Made by a program: the position numbers and the translations under genes. Below the pieces are notes generated by a model that saw only the letters and a program-made list of their open reading frames with translations, was not told the origin of the DNA and did not search any database. From Siphonodentalium dalli (taxonomy: Eukaryota > Mollusca > Scaphopoda > Gadilida > Siphonodentaliidae): a DNA stretch of 64,000 bases. The stretch is taken from positions 230,764,944 through 230,828,943 of the forward strand of contig CP136061.1 in NCBI GenBank assembly GCA_032622095.1. The letters run 5' to 3'. This document shows, in pieces, positions 41,418 through 56,200 of this stretch (position 1 is its first letter; each line of letters opens with the position of its first letter).

Positions 41418-41850
41418 TGTACGATTCTGTTAGCCAACCGCGTACCGCGATCGCGCCCCGCGATCGCGATCGTAAATCGCGATCAGATCGTATATACCCA
41501 CCGACATCATAAATATGTCATTGTGGTCAGCGCACCAGTGGTAATTAAAATAACACCCTACAGAGCCCAGACTTATCAGAACGAGCTCAGCACTAGTCCC
41601 GACATTAGCCTTGACCTTGACCTCGCTCATATATGCTCATATAGGCATGTTTCTGGACCTCGACCGATCCGACTAAAATTTAATATGTAGGCATACTTTG
41701 ATCCCGGGAACAATACGGGTGGGTCAAATTTCACATGCGATCGCGTCCTTGACCTTGACCTCTCTCATATATGCTCATCTAGGCATGTTTCTGGACCTTG
41801 ACCGATCCCACTCAAATTTGGTATATATGCCTACTTTGATCCCGGGAACA
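41413..41850. repeat. Left border of satellite-bearing inverted repeat
   Basis: Begins AGAGATGTACGATTCTG and pairs with the right border ending at 61,780. Contains a dense GATCGCG/CGCGATC palindrome cluster (41,448-41,490) and two ~130-bp subrepeats with TTGACCTTGACCT and TTTGATCCCGGGAACAAT. Non-coding. Confidence 0.85.
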
Positions 41851-44448
41851 ATTAGTTGATGCATATGTGTAGACAGTGTGACCTCTGGTAGTGGAAAACC
41901 GCTCCACGCAGTTGAAATTTGGTAAAAACAGGTCATCACGGACTTCAATACGTCTATGTACAAACCCGAACATTATTGCTATTATGGCCCGTTTTTAGGG
42001 CTCCTAGACACCCCACACGCATAACCCACGAACATAACAGGTATGTCATTGTGGTCGACACATCAGCCCTAATTACAATTTATCCCCACGCAGCTGGATT
42101 TCTAGAGCACGAGGTCAGCACGGGTCCCGACATATTCGTCGTGATTTCATATAAATTGGCATTTCTACCTAATTTCGAGGTACCAGGACACTCTACAGAG
42201 ATAACCCTCCACATTAGTTGATTCATATGTGTAGACAGTGTGACCGCTGGTAGTGTAAAGCCGCCCCACGCAGTTGAAATTTGGTAAAAACAGGTCATCA
42301 CGGACTTCAATACGTCTATGTACAAACCGAACATTATCGCTAGTATGGCCCGTTTTTAGGGCTCCAGGACACCACACACGCATAACCCACGAACATAACA
42401 GGCATGTCATTGTGGTCAACACATCATCCCTATTTACAATTTAACCCCACGCAGCTGGATTTCTAGAGCACGAGGTCAGCACGGGTCCCGACATATTCTT
42501 CGTGATTTCATATAAATTGGCATTTCTACCTAATTTCGAGGTACCAGGACACTCTACAGAGATATCCCTCCACATTAGTTGATGCATATTTGTATAGAGT
42601 GTGACCGCTGGTAGTGGAAAACCACCCACGCAGTTGAAATTTGGCAAAAGCAGGTCATCACGGAATTCAATACTTCTATGTACAAACCGAACATGATCGC
42701 TATTATTGCCCGTTTTTAGGGCTCCAGGACACCACACAGGCATAACCCACGAATATAGCATGTATGTCATTGTGGTCAACACATCAGCCCTAATTACAAT
42801 TTAACCCCACGCAGCTGGATTTCTAGTGCACGAGGTCAGCACGGGTCCCGACATATTCGTCGTGATTTCATATAGATTGGCATTTCTACCTAATTTCGAG
42901 GTACCAGGACACTCTACAGAGATATCCCCCACATTAGTTGATTCATATTTGTAGAGAGTGTGACCACTGGTAGTGGAAAACCACCCCACGCAGTTGAAAT
43001 TTGGTAAAAGTATGTCATCACGTACTTCAATACGTCTATGTACAAACCGAACATTATCGCTATTATGGCCCGTTTTTAGGGTTCCAGGACACCAAACACG
43101 CATAACCCACGAACATAACAGGCATGTCATTGTGGTCAACACATCATCCCTATTTACAATTTAACCCCACGCAGCTGGATTTCTAGAGCACGAGGTCAGC
43201 ACGGGTCCCGACATATTCGTCGTGATTTCATATAAATTGGCATTTCTACCTAATTTCGAGGTACCAGGACACTCTACAGAGATAACCCTCCACATTAGTT
43301 GATTCATATGTGTAGACAGTGTGACCGCTGGTAGTGTAAAGCCGCCCCACGCAGTTGAAATTTGGTAAAAACAGGTCATCACGGACTTCAATACGTCTAT
43401 GTACAAACCGAACATTATCGCTATTATGGCCCGTTTTTAGGGCTCCAGGACACCACACACGCATAACCCACGAACATATCAGGCATGTCATTGTGGTCAA
43501 CACATCATCCCTATTTACAATTTAACCACACGCAGCTGGATTTCTAGAGCACGAGGTCAGTACGGGTCCCGACATATTCGTCGTGATTTCATATAAATTG
43601 GCATTTCTACCTAATTTCGAGGTACCAGGACACTCTACAGAGATAACCCTCCACATTAGTTGATTCATATGTGTAGACAGTGTGACCGCTGGTAGTGTAA
43701 AGCCGCCCCACGCAGTTGAAATTTGGTAAAAACAGGTCATCACGGACTTCAATACGTCTATGTACAAACCGAACATTATCGCTATTATGGCCAGTTTTTA
43801 GGGCTCCAGGACACCACACACGCATAACCCACGAACATAACAGGCATGTCATTGTGGTCAACACATCATCCCTATTTACAATTTAACCCCACGCAGCTGG
43901 ATTTCTAGAGCACGAGGTCAGCACGGGTCCCGACATATTCGTCGTGATTTCATATAAATTGGCATTTCTACCTAATTTCGAGGTACCAGGACACTCTACA
44001 GAGATAACCCTCCACATTAGTTGATTCATATGTGTAGACAGTGTGACCGCTGGTAGTGTAAAGACGCCCCACGCAGTTGAAATTTGGTAAAAACAGGTCA
44101 TCACGGACTTCAATACGTCTATGTACAAACCGAACATTATCGCTATATTATGGCCCGTTTTTAGGGCTCCAGGACACCACACACGCATAACCCACGAACA
44201 TATCAGGTATGTCATTGTGGTCAACACATCAGCCCTAATTACAATTTAACACCACGCAGCTGGATTTCTAGAGCACGAGGTCAGCACGGGTCTGGACATA
44301 TTCGTCGTGATTTCATATAAATTGGCATTTCTACCTAATTTCGAGGTACCAAGACACTCTACAGAGATAACCCTCCACATTAGTTGATTCATATGTGTAG
44401 ACAGTGTGACCGCTGGTAGTGTAAAGCCGCCCCACGCAGTTGAAATTT
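41851..44448 (-). repeat. 361-bp satellite array, left arm (inverted)
   Basis: About seven head-to-tail units, in the orientation opposite to the right arm. Landmarks on the plus strand here: CACGCAGTTGAAATTTGG, TACAAACCGAACATTATCGC and GAGGTACCAGGACACTC, each spaced ~361 bp. It ends abruptly at 44,448 inside a unit. Confidence 0.95.
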
Positions 44449-44756
44449 CTTATTAACTCGAGATGAGTACTAATAACTGCCGTAATATGCTCTGGATGTG
44501 TACTCCAAATCTATTCAAACAGACAAGGATGGATAACTCTAAAATCAAGTGGTAATTTTAACGCAATTTTGACTGAGTTCTGGGCCAGATAGTATTCCCG
44601 ATAATGAAAAATAATATATTTCTAAAATCGATATCTAACAAATCTGAGCTTTGATGGGTGACTTCCTCAACTCGAATAAAATATTTTTGACCCGCGAAGA
44701 TATTGAAATAGTAGTTGAGAGGAGTTTTATCGGATTGAGTACCTTTAATGTACCGG
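44449..44756 (+). mobile_element. Truncated foldback element, relative of 62,050-62,536
   Basis: From TTAACTCGAGATGAGTAC to CGGATTGAGTACCTTTAA it matches the right half of the complete element at 62,050-62,536. Its left half is missing; the satellite array begins there. Confidence 0.75.
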
Positions 44757-45519
44757 TATAATTATGATTCTAAGTGAATGTGAGAATCCAATCACTAAAG
44801 AAAGGATCTGAAATGTTGCATTTTTTTTTTATTTTTGCAGCATTTTGTTATATCTGCCCCTTATTATTTATACTGATTATATCATTGATATAAAAGTATC
44901 AAGAGAATCCACAGAGATGCCATTGCTAATGGTATATATATAGGTGGTGATCCCCATTTAAAAATTGGTCGACCGGTGTCCCTCAATAAAAAATATAAAG
45001 TATGGCTAATAACTTCAATTACCATAGTTATTTCAAATTGACAACATCGCTGATTTCCAAGCACTATTTGTTATTAAAATTTCGCGCTTATTCTACTGTA
45101 TTTAATAAGTAAACTGTAGAATTCTGGTCTGTCAGGACAGCAACCAAACAAGAACGTTGTGAAAATGTTTTCATTATATGTTTCATTGAATGTTAAAATT
45201 ATGACTTGGACATAATACCAAGTTTCAATCTGAATATTTCCACCAGATCATTCGATATGGTGTCCGTTACTTTTGCACTGTGTTAACAAATTATCTACGA
45301 ATACTCTGTATATGGTAATATGGCATCACAACAGAACTTCACGGCCTATAATATAATTATCGGCTTAAAATGTAAATTTGTAAAGAATCCGGACGGAACA
45401 CATTCCATTTATAGTGGTCTAATTTATTTATTGCTGAGTATCATTCAGCTCAATAATTGGGACAGATTAGTGGCGACAGACATCTTATGCGTATAAAATA
45501 TAAAAATTACAGTCCTATT
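44757..45519. other. Non-coding stretch in satellite spacer
   Basis: No recognised feature. Confidence 0.4.
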
Positions 45520-46095
45520 TGAGGGGGGGGGTCCAATCCCAGATTCCCAGGAAATAAATCAGCAAATCCCAGTTCCCAGGAAAAAAATATGCCATTTCCC
45601 AGCTCCCAGGAATTAAAAGCAAATCCCAGTTCCCAGTAAAAAAAAGCCAGTTCCCAGGAATTAAAATATTACATAGAGTATCGACAAAACATACAATATT
45701 CACAAGTAATGTAGATCAATGTAGCCTACATATATTGTATTTTTATGCTATATTTTGATTTGTTGGCTACTGTCTGGTCAATTACATCATTTTACATGAC
45801 ATAAAATGCGAACCTATATGCAAATCCATTGAACAGAATCAACAGATCACTCTTTACACTGATCTACACCACTGCAAACCAAATGTCCAGGTGATGTATG
45901 CAAATTCATGTGGTGAATAAAAATGGAAATCCCGATTAATTGGGGATAATTTCCCGGGTCCCGGAAAATAATTTCAACCTTTCCCGGGTCCCGGTGGAAT
46001 TCTGTTCCCGATTCCCGGAAAATTAAATCTGACGATCCCAATTCCCGAAAAATAAAAAGGGTCGATCCCGGTGTCCCGAAAATACCCGCCCCTCC
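45520..46095. mobile_element. Decayed element with CCCAGG/CCCGGG repeats
   Basis: The left part repeats AATCCCAGTTCCCAGGAA-type words, the right part TTCCCGGGTCCCGG-type words. The outer ends GAGGGGGGGGTCC and GGTGTCCCGAAAATACCCGC are loosely inverted. Composition resembles non-autonomous DNA transposon ends, but no transposase frame or target duplication was found. Confidence 0.4.
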
Positions 46096-46556
46096 TATCG
46101 TTGGGTCGATTTCTTCTAATAAGATACTACAATGCACATGGAAAACCATCTAAACAGATTGTGCAACACAATGAATTTATGTCAAAGCGTCAATGTAGGC
46201 TATATGGAATATCGACGTTTATAAATATCGATCTTCTTGTGGACTTCGTTCGAATGAATTCCGGCAGCTTGGGATAAATTTATAATGGACATCAGTGTGA
46301 TGGCCACTGTGTCATACATATTATATTGTAATTTACGACCCTGCCTAACTATGCTTAAAAGCCATGTCCTGATTGGCCAGTGGCCCGAGTTACCATGGCT
46401 ATATCGTTCCAGTTTTGTGGTACAATTCTACTTTTTCCAATTGTACCACGAAAACAATCGGTTTATTCAGATCGCCGCACGCGACTTTTCCCGTCTTTTC
46501 TAACTCCGCACAAACGGGGCATCGATGGAGTACACCCGCACCCGTAACATAAGATA

Positions 46557-46744
46557 GGGGGCTCGTTAGGTTCAATCGTCAGTCAAAAATATACACAAAC
46601 ATGACGCTCAAATATGACGCCCTGCTCTGTCGAAAATATACTTACGCCCATTTTTATCAACGATTCTCAAAGATATAGTACTATAGTACTAACATACTCA
46701 AAATACACTTATGCCCACTTTTACGATTGAACCTAACGAGCCCC
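46557..46744. mobile_element. 188-bp MITE-like element
   Basis: Ends are inverted repeats of ~22 bp (GGGGCTCGTTAGGTTCAATC and its complement) with weaker internal inverted similarity (ATATACTTACGCCCA versus ATACACTTATGCCCA, in direct order). No coding capacity. Confidence 0.6.
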
Positions 46745-47269
46745 ACTATATTCTCGTAACCATTTGAATTTTTCTACATCTTGACAATCTTGCGAATTTT
46801 CTAGCGATTTATACATCTTTAGTGGTCATCAACTCTAAAAGCGGGACATATGCGCTCTGATATAAATGTCTGATATACATACCGGTATCAGATTCTGTGA
46901 TGACCCAATAAGCGAGATCACTGAGTCGCTGCCGTTTTGGATTAATCCAGCTCCGATCCGTGATTTCCGAGATTTATCCAGCTCAGGTTTCGTGGTTTTA
47001 GTGATAAAGGTCAATGTTTTGGAGTAGCTTTCCAGATCAGATAACGAAGTTATGGATTATTCCGGTTTCCATATACGGAAATGCTACTCCAGAACTTTGA
47101 CATGTATAGCACTATAACCGCTGAACCGAGCCTGTGGTTCCAATATGGCCGCGAGTTAGTGACATGGCGTATTCTTCACATCCTCAGCTGTATAGAGTCG
47201 ATAACTTCTTCGATCTCTAAAAATATACTTCACTCCATTACCAAATAACGCTGAGCATCCTGAAATTGG
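46745..47269. other. Non-coding stretch
   Basis: No recognised feature. Contains an inexact inverted pair around 47,000-47,100 (GTCAATGTTTTGGAGTAGC and GCTACTCCAGAACTTTGACA). Confidence 0.4.
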
Positions 47270-50200
47270 ACTCAAATGACGATTTATTTGAAATCACGAC
47301 ATTTATGCCCTGGCTCGTGTTGACATCGTCCTTGAGCTGCGTGTGTTCATTTGTAACGGTCACTATAGTATAGAGATTACTACTGGAATAACTTATTTAT
47401 CGGCTGGTTATCAGATGAGTTTGTTGTGTAAATATCAAGGGTCCATGATGACATACTTTTGCCAAACTTCATGTAACTGTGTGAGGTGGTTTCCCATTAT
47501 CAGAGGTAATGTGAAACGCACTACTAATAACCAAAATTTGAGGGCGCATGTACATCTCCACAGCGAGTCCCGGTACCTCGCAATTAGGTAAACACGGCAA
47601 TTGATGCGAAATCACTAATGTGGACGGACATCTCCAAAGAGTCATGGCACCTCGAAATTAGGTAAAAATGACAATTTATATTAAACCACGACGAATATGT
47701 CGGGACCCGTGCTGACATCGGCTCTAGATATCAGGCTGCGCGGGGTTAAACTGTAATTAGGACTGATGTGGTGCCAACCACTAAAGACTAACCATGTTCG
47801 TGGGATATGCGTGTGGAGTGACCTGGAGCTCTAAAATCGGGCCATAATAGCGATAATGTTCGGTCTGTACACTGAAGTATTGAAGTCCGTGATTACCTAT
47901 TATACTTTTCCCAAATTTCAACTGCGTGCGGTGGTTTTCCACTACCAGCGGTCACACTGTCTACACATTTGCATCAACTAATGTTGAAGGATATCTCTGT
48001 AGATTGTCCTGGTACCTCGAAATTAGGTAGAAATGCAAATTTATATGAAATCACGACGAATATGTCGGGACCCGTGCTGACCTCATGCTCTAGAAATCCG
48101 ACTACGTGGGGTTAAATTGTAATTAGGGTTGATGTGTTGACCACAATGATATACCTGTTATGTTCGTGGATTATGCGTGTGGAGTGTCCTTGAGCCCTAA
48201 AAACGGGCCATACTAGCGATAATTTTTGGTTTGTACATAGACGTATTGAAGTCCGTGATGACATTTTTTAGAGCAAATTTCAACTGCGTGGGGCGGCTTT
48301 ACACTACCAGCGGTCACACTCTCTACACATATGAATCAACTAATGTGGAGGGTTATCTCTGTAGAGTGTCCTGGTACCTCGAAATTAGGTAGAAATGCCA
48401 ATTTATATGAAATCACGACCAATATGTCGGGACCCGTGCTGACCTCGTGCTCTAGAAATCCAGCTGCGTGGGGTTAAATTGTAAATAGGGATGATGTGTT
48501 GACCACAATGACATGCCTGATATGTTCGTGGGTTATGCGTGTGTGGTGTCCTGGAGCCCTAAAAACGGGCCATAATAGCGATAATGTTCGGTTTGTACAT
48601 AGACGTATTGAAGTCCGTGATGACCTGTTTTTACAAAATTTCAACTGCGTGGGGTGGTTTTCCACTACCAGCGGTCACACTCTCTACACATATGCATCAA
48701 CTAATGTGGAGGGATATCTCTGTAGAGTGTCCTGGTACCTCGAAATTAGGTAGAAATGCCAATTTATATGAAATCACGACGAATATGTCGGGACCCGTGC
48801 TGACCTCGTGCTCTAGAAATCCAGCTGCGTGGGGTTAAATTGTAAATAGGGATGATGTGTTGACCACAATGACATGCCTGTTATGTTCGTGGGTTATGCG
48901 TGTGTGGTGTCCTGGAGCCCTAAAAACGGGCCATACTAGCGATAATGTTCGGTTTGTACATAGACGTATTGAAGTCCGTGATGACCTGTTTTTACCAAAT
49001 TGCAACTGCGTGGGGTGGTTTTCCACTACCAGCGGTCACACTCTCTACACTTATGCATCAACTAATGTGGAGGGATATCTCTGTAGAGTGTCCTGGTACC
49101 TCGAAATTAGGTAGAAATGCCAATTTATATTAAATCACGACGAATATGTCGGGACCCGTGCTGACCTCGTGCTCTAGAAATCCAGCTGCGTGGGGTTAAA
49201 TTGTAAATAGAGATGATGTGTTGACCACAATGACATGCCTGTTATGTTCGTGGGTTATGCGTGTGTGGTGTACTGGAGCCCTAAAAACGGGCCATACTAG
49301 CGATAATGTTCGGTTTGTACATAGACGTATTGAAGTCCGTGATGACCTGTTTTTACCAAATTTCAACTGCGTGCGGTGGTTTTCCACTACCAGCGGTCAC
49401 ACTGTCTACACATTTGCATCAACTAATGTTGAAGGATATCTCTGTAGATTGTCCTGGTACCTCGAAATTAGGTAGAAATGCAAATTTATATGAAATCACG
49501 ACGAATATGTCGGGACCCGTGCTGACCTCATGCTCTAGAAATCCGACTACGTGGGGTTAAATTGTAATTAGGGTTGATGTGTTGACCACAATGATATACC
49601 TGTTATGTTCGTGGATTATGCGTGTGGAGTGTCCTTGAGCCCTAACAACGGGCCATAAAAGCGATAATTTTTGGTTTGTACATAGACGTATTGAAGTCCG
49701 TGATGACATTTTTTACCAAATTTCAACTGCGTGGGGTGGTTTTCCACTATACCAGCGGTCACACTCTCTACACATATGCATCAACTAATGTGGAGGGATA
49801 TCTCTGTAGAGTGTCCTGGTACCTCGAAATTAGGTAGAAATGCCAATCTATATGAAATCACGACGAATATGTCGGGACCCGTGCTGACCTCGTGCTCTAG
49901 AAATCCAGCTGCGTGGGGTTAAATTGTAATTAGGGCTGATGTGTTGACCACAATGACATACCTGCTATGTTCGTGGGTTATGCGTGTGGAGTGTCCTGGA
50001 GCCCTAAAAACAGGCTATAATAGCGATAATGTTCGGTTTGTACATAGACGTATTGAAGTACGTGATGACCTACTTTTACCAAATTTCAACTGCGTGGGGT
50101 GGTTTTCCAATACCAGCGGTCACACTCTCTACAAATATGCATCAACTAATGTGGAGGGATATCTCTGTAGAGTGTCCTGGTACCTCGAAATTAGGTAGAA

Positions 50201-53200
50201 ATGCCAATCTATATGAAATCACGACGAATATGTCGGGACCCGTGCTGACCTCGTGCTCTAGAAATCCAGCTGCGTGGGGTTAAATTGTAATTAGGGCTGA
50301 TGTGTTGACCACAATGACATACCTGCTATGTTCGTGGGTTATGCGTGTGTGGTGTCCTGGAGCCCTAAAAACGGGCCATAATAGCGATCATGTTCGGTTT
50401 GTACATAGAAGTATTGAATTCCGTGATGACCTGCTTTTGCCAAATTTCAACTGCGTGGGTGGTTTTCCACTACCAGCGGTCACACTCTCTACAAATATGC
50501 ATCAACTAATGTGGAGGGATATCTCTGGAGAGTGTCCTGGTACCTCGAAATTAGGTAGAAATGCCAATTTATATGAAATCACGAAGAATATGTCGGGACC
50601 CGTGCTGACCTCGTGCTCTAGAAATCCAGCTGCGTGGGGTTAAATTGTAAATATGGCTGATGTGTTGACCACAATGACATGCCTGTTATGTTCGCGGGTT
50701 ATGCGTGTGTGGTGTCCTGGAGCCCTAAAAACGGGCCATAATAGCGATCATGTTCGGTTTGTACATAGAAGTATTGAATTCCGTGATGACCTGCTTTTGC
50801 CAAATTTCAACTGCGTGGGTGGTTTTCCACTACCAGCGGTCACACTCTCTACAAATATGCATCAACTAATGTGGAGGGATATCTCTGTAGAGTGTCCTAG
50901 TACCTCGAAATTAGGTAGAAATGCCAATCTATATGAAATCACGACGAATATGTCGGGACCCGTGCTGACCTCGTGCTCTAGAAATCCAGCTGCGTGGGGT
51001 TAAATTGTAATTAGGGCTGATGTGTTGACCACAATGACATACCTGATATGTTCGTGGGTTATGCGTGTGTGGTGTCCTGGAGCCATAAAAACGGGCCATA
51101 ATAGCGATAATGTTCGGTTTGTACATAGACGTATTGAAGTCCGTGATGACCTGTTTTTACCAAATTTAAACTGCGTGGGGCGGTTTTACACTACCAGCGG
51201 TCACACTGTCTACACATATGAATCAACTAATGCGGAGGGTTATCTCTGTAGAGTGTCCTGGTACCTCGAAATTAGGTAGAAATGCCAATTTATATGAAAT
51301 CACGACGAATATGTCGGAACCCGTGCTGACCTCGTGCTCTAGAAATCCAGCTGCGTGGGGTTAAATTGTAAATAGGGATGATGTGTTGACCACAATGACA
51401 TGCCTGATATGTTCGTGGGTTATGCGTGTGTGGTGTCCTGGAGCCCTAAAAACGGGCCATAATAGCGATAATGTTCGGTTTGTACATAGACGTATTGAAG
51501 TCCGTGATGACCTGATTTTACCAAATTTCAACTGCGTGGGGCGGCTTTACACTACCAGCGGTCACACTGTCTACACATATGAATCAACTAATGTGGATGG
51601 TTATCTCTGTAGAGTGTCCTGGTACCTCGAAATTAGGTAGAAATGCCAATTTTTATGAAATCACGACGAATATGTCGGGACCCGTGCTGACCTCGTGCTC
51701 TAGAAATCCAGCTGCGTGGGGTTAAATTGTAAATAGGGATGATGTGTTGACCACAATGACATGCCTGTTATGTTCGTGGGTTATGCGTGTGTGGTGTCCT
51801 GGAGCCCTAAAAACGGGCCATACTAGCGATAATGTTCGGTTTGTACATAGACGTATTGAAGTCCGTGATGACCTGTTTTTACCAAATTTCAACTGCGTGG
51901 GGCGGCTTTACACTACCAGCGGTCACACTCTCTACACATATGAATCAACTAATGTGGAGGGTTATCTCTGTAGAGTGTCCTGGTACCTCGAAATTAGGTA
52001 GAAATGCCAATTTATATGAAATCACGACCAATATGTCGGGACCCGTGCTGACCTCGTGCTCTAGAAATCCAGCTGCGTGGGGTTAAATTGTAAATAGGGA
52101 TGATGTGTTGACCACAATGACATGCCTGATATGTTCGTGGGTTATGCGTGTGTGGTGTCCTGGAGCCCTAAAAACGGGCCATAATAGCGATAATGTTCGG
52201 TTTGTACATAGACGTATTGAAGTCCGTGATGACCTGTTTTTACAAAATTTCAACTGCGTGGGGTGGTTTTCCACTACCAGCGGTCACACTCTCTACACAT
52301 ATGCATCAACTAATGTGGAGGGATATCTCTGTAGAGTGTCCTGGTACCTCGAAATTAGGTAGAAATGCCAATTTATATGAAATCACGACGAATATGTCGG
52401 GACCCGTGCTGACCTCGTGCTCTAGAAATCCAGCTGCGTGGGGTTAAATTGTAAATAGGGATGATGTGTTGACCACAATGACATGCCTGTTATGTTCGTG
52501 GGTTATGCGTGTGTGGTGTCCTGGAGCCCTAAAAACGGGCCATACTAGCGATAATGTTCGGTTTGTACATAGACGTATTGAAGTCCGTGATGACCTGTTT
52601 TTACCAAATTGCAACTGCGTGGGGTGGTTTTCCACTACCAGCGGTCACACTCTCTACACTTATGCATCAACTAATGTGGAGGGATATCTCTGTAGAGTGT
52701 CCTGGTACCTCGAAATTAGGTAGAAATGCCAATTTATATTAAATCACGACGAATATGTCGGGACCCGTGCTGACCTCGTGCTCTAGAAATCCAGCTGCGT
52801 GGGGTTAAATTGTAAATAGAGATGATGTGTTGACCACAATGACATGCCTGTTATGTTCGTGGGTTATGCGTGTGTGGTGTACTGGAGCCCTAAAAACGGG
52901 CCATACTAGCGATAATGTTCGGTTTGTACATAGACGTATTGAAGTCCGTGATGACCTGTTTTTACCAAATTTCAACTGCGTGGGGTGGTTTTCCACTACC
53001 AGCGGTCACACTCTCTACACATATGCATCAACTAATGTGGAGGGATATCTCTGTAGAGTGTCCTGGTACCTCGAAATTAGGTAGAAATGCCAATTTATAT
53101 GAAATCACGACGAATATGTCGGGACCCGTGCTGACCTCGTGCTCTAGAAATCCAGCTGCGTGGGGTTAAATTGTAAATAGGGATGATGTGTTGACAACAA

Positions 53201-56200
53201 TGACATGCCTGATATGTTCGTGGGTTATGCGTGTGTGGTGTCCTGGAGCCCTAAAAACGGGCCATAATAGCGATAATGTTCGGTTTGTACATAGACGTAT
53301 TGAAGTCCGTGATGACCTGTTTTTACCAAATTTCAACTGCGTGGGGCGGCTTTACACTACCAGCGGTCACACTGTCTACACATATGAATCAACTAATGTG
53401 GAGGGTTATCTCTGTAGAGTGTCCTGGTACCTCGAAATTAGGTAGAAATGCCAATTTATATTAAATCACGACGAATATGTCGGGACCCGTGCTGACCTCG
53501 TGCTCTAGAAATCCAGCTGCGTGGGGTTAAATTGTAAATAGGGATGATGTGTTGACCACAATGACATGCCTGTTATGTTCGTGGGTTATGCGTGTGTGGT
53601 GTCCTGGAGCCCTAAAAACGGGCCATACTAGCGATAATGTTCGGTTTGTACATAGACGTATTGAAGTCCGTGATGACCTGTTTTTACCAAATTTCAACTG
53701 CGTGGGGCGGCTTTACACTACCAGCGGTCACACTGTCTACACATATGAATCAACTAATGTGGAGGGTTATCTCTGTAGAGTGTCCTGGTACCTCGAAATT
53801 AGGTAGAAATGCCAATTTATATGAAATCACGACGAATATGTCGGGACCCGTGCTGACCTCGTGCTCTAGAAATCCAGCTGCGTGGGGTTAAATTGTAAAT
53901 AGGGATGATGTGTTGACCACAATGACATGCCTGTTATGTTCGTGGGTTATGCGTGTGTGGTGTCCTGGAGCCCTAAAAACGGGCCATACTAGCGATAATG
54001 TTCGGTTTGTACATAGACGTATTGAAGTCCGTGATGACCTGTTTTTACCAAATTTCAACTGCGTGGGGTGGTTTTCCACTACCAGCGGTCACACTCTCTA
54101 CACATATGCATCAACTAATGTGGAGGGATATCTCTGTAGAGTGTCCTGGTACCTCGAAATTAGGTAGAAATGCCAATTTATATTAAATCACGACGAATAT
54201 GTCGGGACCCGTGCTGACCTCGTGCTCTAGAAATCCAGCTGCGTGGGGTTAAATTGTAAATAGGGATGATGTGTTGACCACAATGACATGCCTGTTATGT
54301 TCGTGGGTTATGCGTGTGTGGTGTCCTGGAGCCCTAAAAACGGGCCATACTAGCGATAATGTTCGGTTTGTACATAGACGTATTGAAGTCCGTGATGACC
54401 TGTTTTTACCAAATTTCAACTGCGTGGGGCGGCTTTACACTACCAGCGGTCACACTGTCTACACATATGAATCAACTAATGTGGAGGGTTATCTCTGTAG
54501 AGTGTCCTGGTACCTCGAAATTAGGTAGAAATGCCAATTTATATGAAATCACGACCAATATGTCGGGACCCGTGCTGACCTCGTGCTCTAGAAATCCAGC
54601 TGCGTGGGGTTAAATTGTAAATAGGGATGATGTGTTGACCACAATGACATGCCTGATATGTTCGTGGGTTATGCGTGTGTGGTGTCCTGGAGCCCTAAAA
54701 ACGGGCCATAATAGCGATAATGTTCGGTTTGTACATAGACGTATTGAAGTCCGTGATGACCTGTTTTTACCAAATTTCAACTGCGTGGGACGGCTTTACA
54801 CTACCAGCGGTCACACTGTCTACACATATGAATCAACTAATGTGGAGGGTTATCTCTGTAGAGTGTCCTGGTACCTCGAAATTAGGTAGAAATGCCAATT
54901 TATATGAAATCACGACGACGAATATGTCGGGACCCGTGCTGACCTCGTGCTCTAGAAATCCAGCTGCGTGGGGTTAAATTGTAAATAGGGATGATGTGTT
55001 GACCACAATGACATGCCTGTTATGTTCGTGGGTTATGCGTGTGTGGTGTCCTGGAGCCCTAAAAACGGGCCATACTAGCGATAATGTTCGGTTTGTACAT
55101 AGACGTATTGAAGTCCGTGATGACCTGTTTTTACCAAATTTCAACTGCGTGGGGTGGTTTTCCACTACCAGCGGTCACACTCTCTACACATATGCATCAA
55201 CTAATGTGGAGGGATATCTCTGTAGAGTGTCCTGGTACCTCGAAATTAGGTAGAAATGCCAATTTATATTAAATCACGACGAATATGTCGGGACCCGTGC
55301 TGACCTCGTGCTCTAGAAATCCAGCTGCGTGGGGTTAAATTGTAAATAGGGATGATGTGTTGACCACAATGACATGCCTGTTATGTTCGTGGGTTATGCG
55401 TGTGTGGTGTCCTGGAGCCCTAAAAACGGGCCATACTAGCGATAATGTTCGGTTTGTACATAGACGTATTGAAGTCCGTGATGACCTGTTTTTACCAAAT
55501 TTCAACTGCGTGGGGCGGCTTTACACTACCAGCGGTCACACTGTCTACACATATGAATCAACTAATGTGGAGGGTTATCTCTGTAGAGTGTCCTGGTACC
55601 TCGAAATTAGGTAGAAATGCCAATTTATATGAAATCACGACCAATATGTCGGGACCCGTGCTGACCTCGTGCTCTAGAAATCCAGCTGCTTGGGGTTAAA
55701 TTGTAAATAGGGATGATGTGTTGACCACAATGACATGCCTGATATGTTCGTGGGTTATGCGTGTGTGGTGTCCTGGAGCCCTAAAAACGGGCCATAATAG
55801 CGATAATGTTCGGTTTGTACATAGACGTATTGAAGTCCGTGATGACCTGTTTTTACCAAATTTCAACTGCGTGGGGCGGCTTTACACTACCAGCGGTCAC
55901 ACTGTCTACACATATGAATCAACTAATGTGGAGGGTTATCTCTGTAGAGTGTCCTGGTACCTCGAAATTAGGTAGAAATGCCAATTTATATGAAATCACG
56001 ACGAATATGTCGGGACCCGTGCTGACCTCGTGCTCTAGAAATCCAGCTGCGTGGGGGTAAATTGTAAATAGGGATGATGTGTTGACCACAATGACATGCC
56101 TGATATGTTCGTGGGTTATGCGCGTGTGGTGTCCTGGAGCCCTAAAAACGGGCCATAATAGCGATAATGTTCGGTTTGTACATAGACGTATTGAAGTCCG

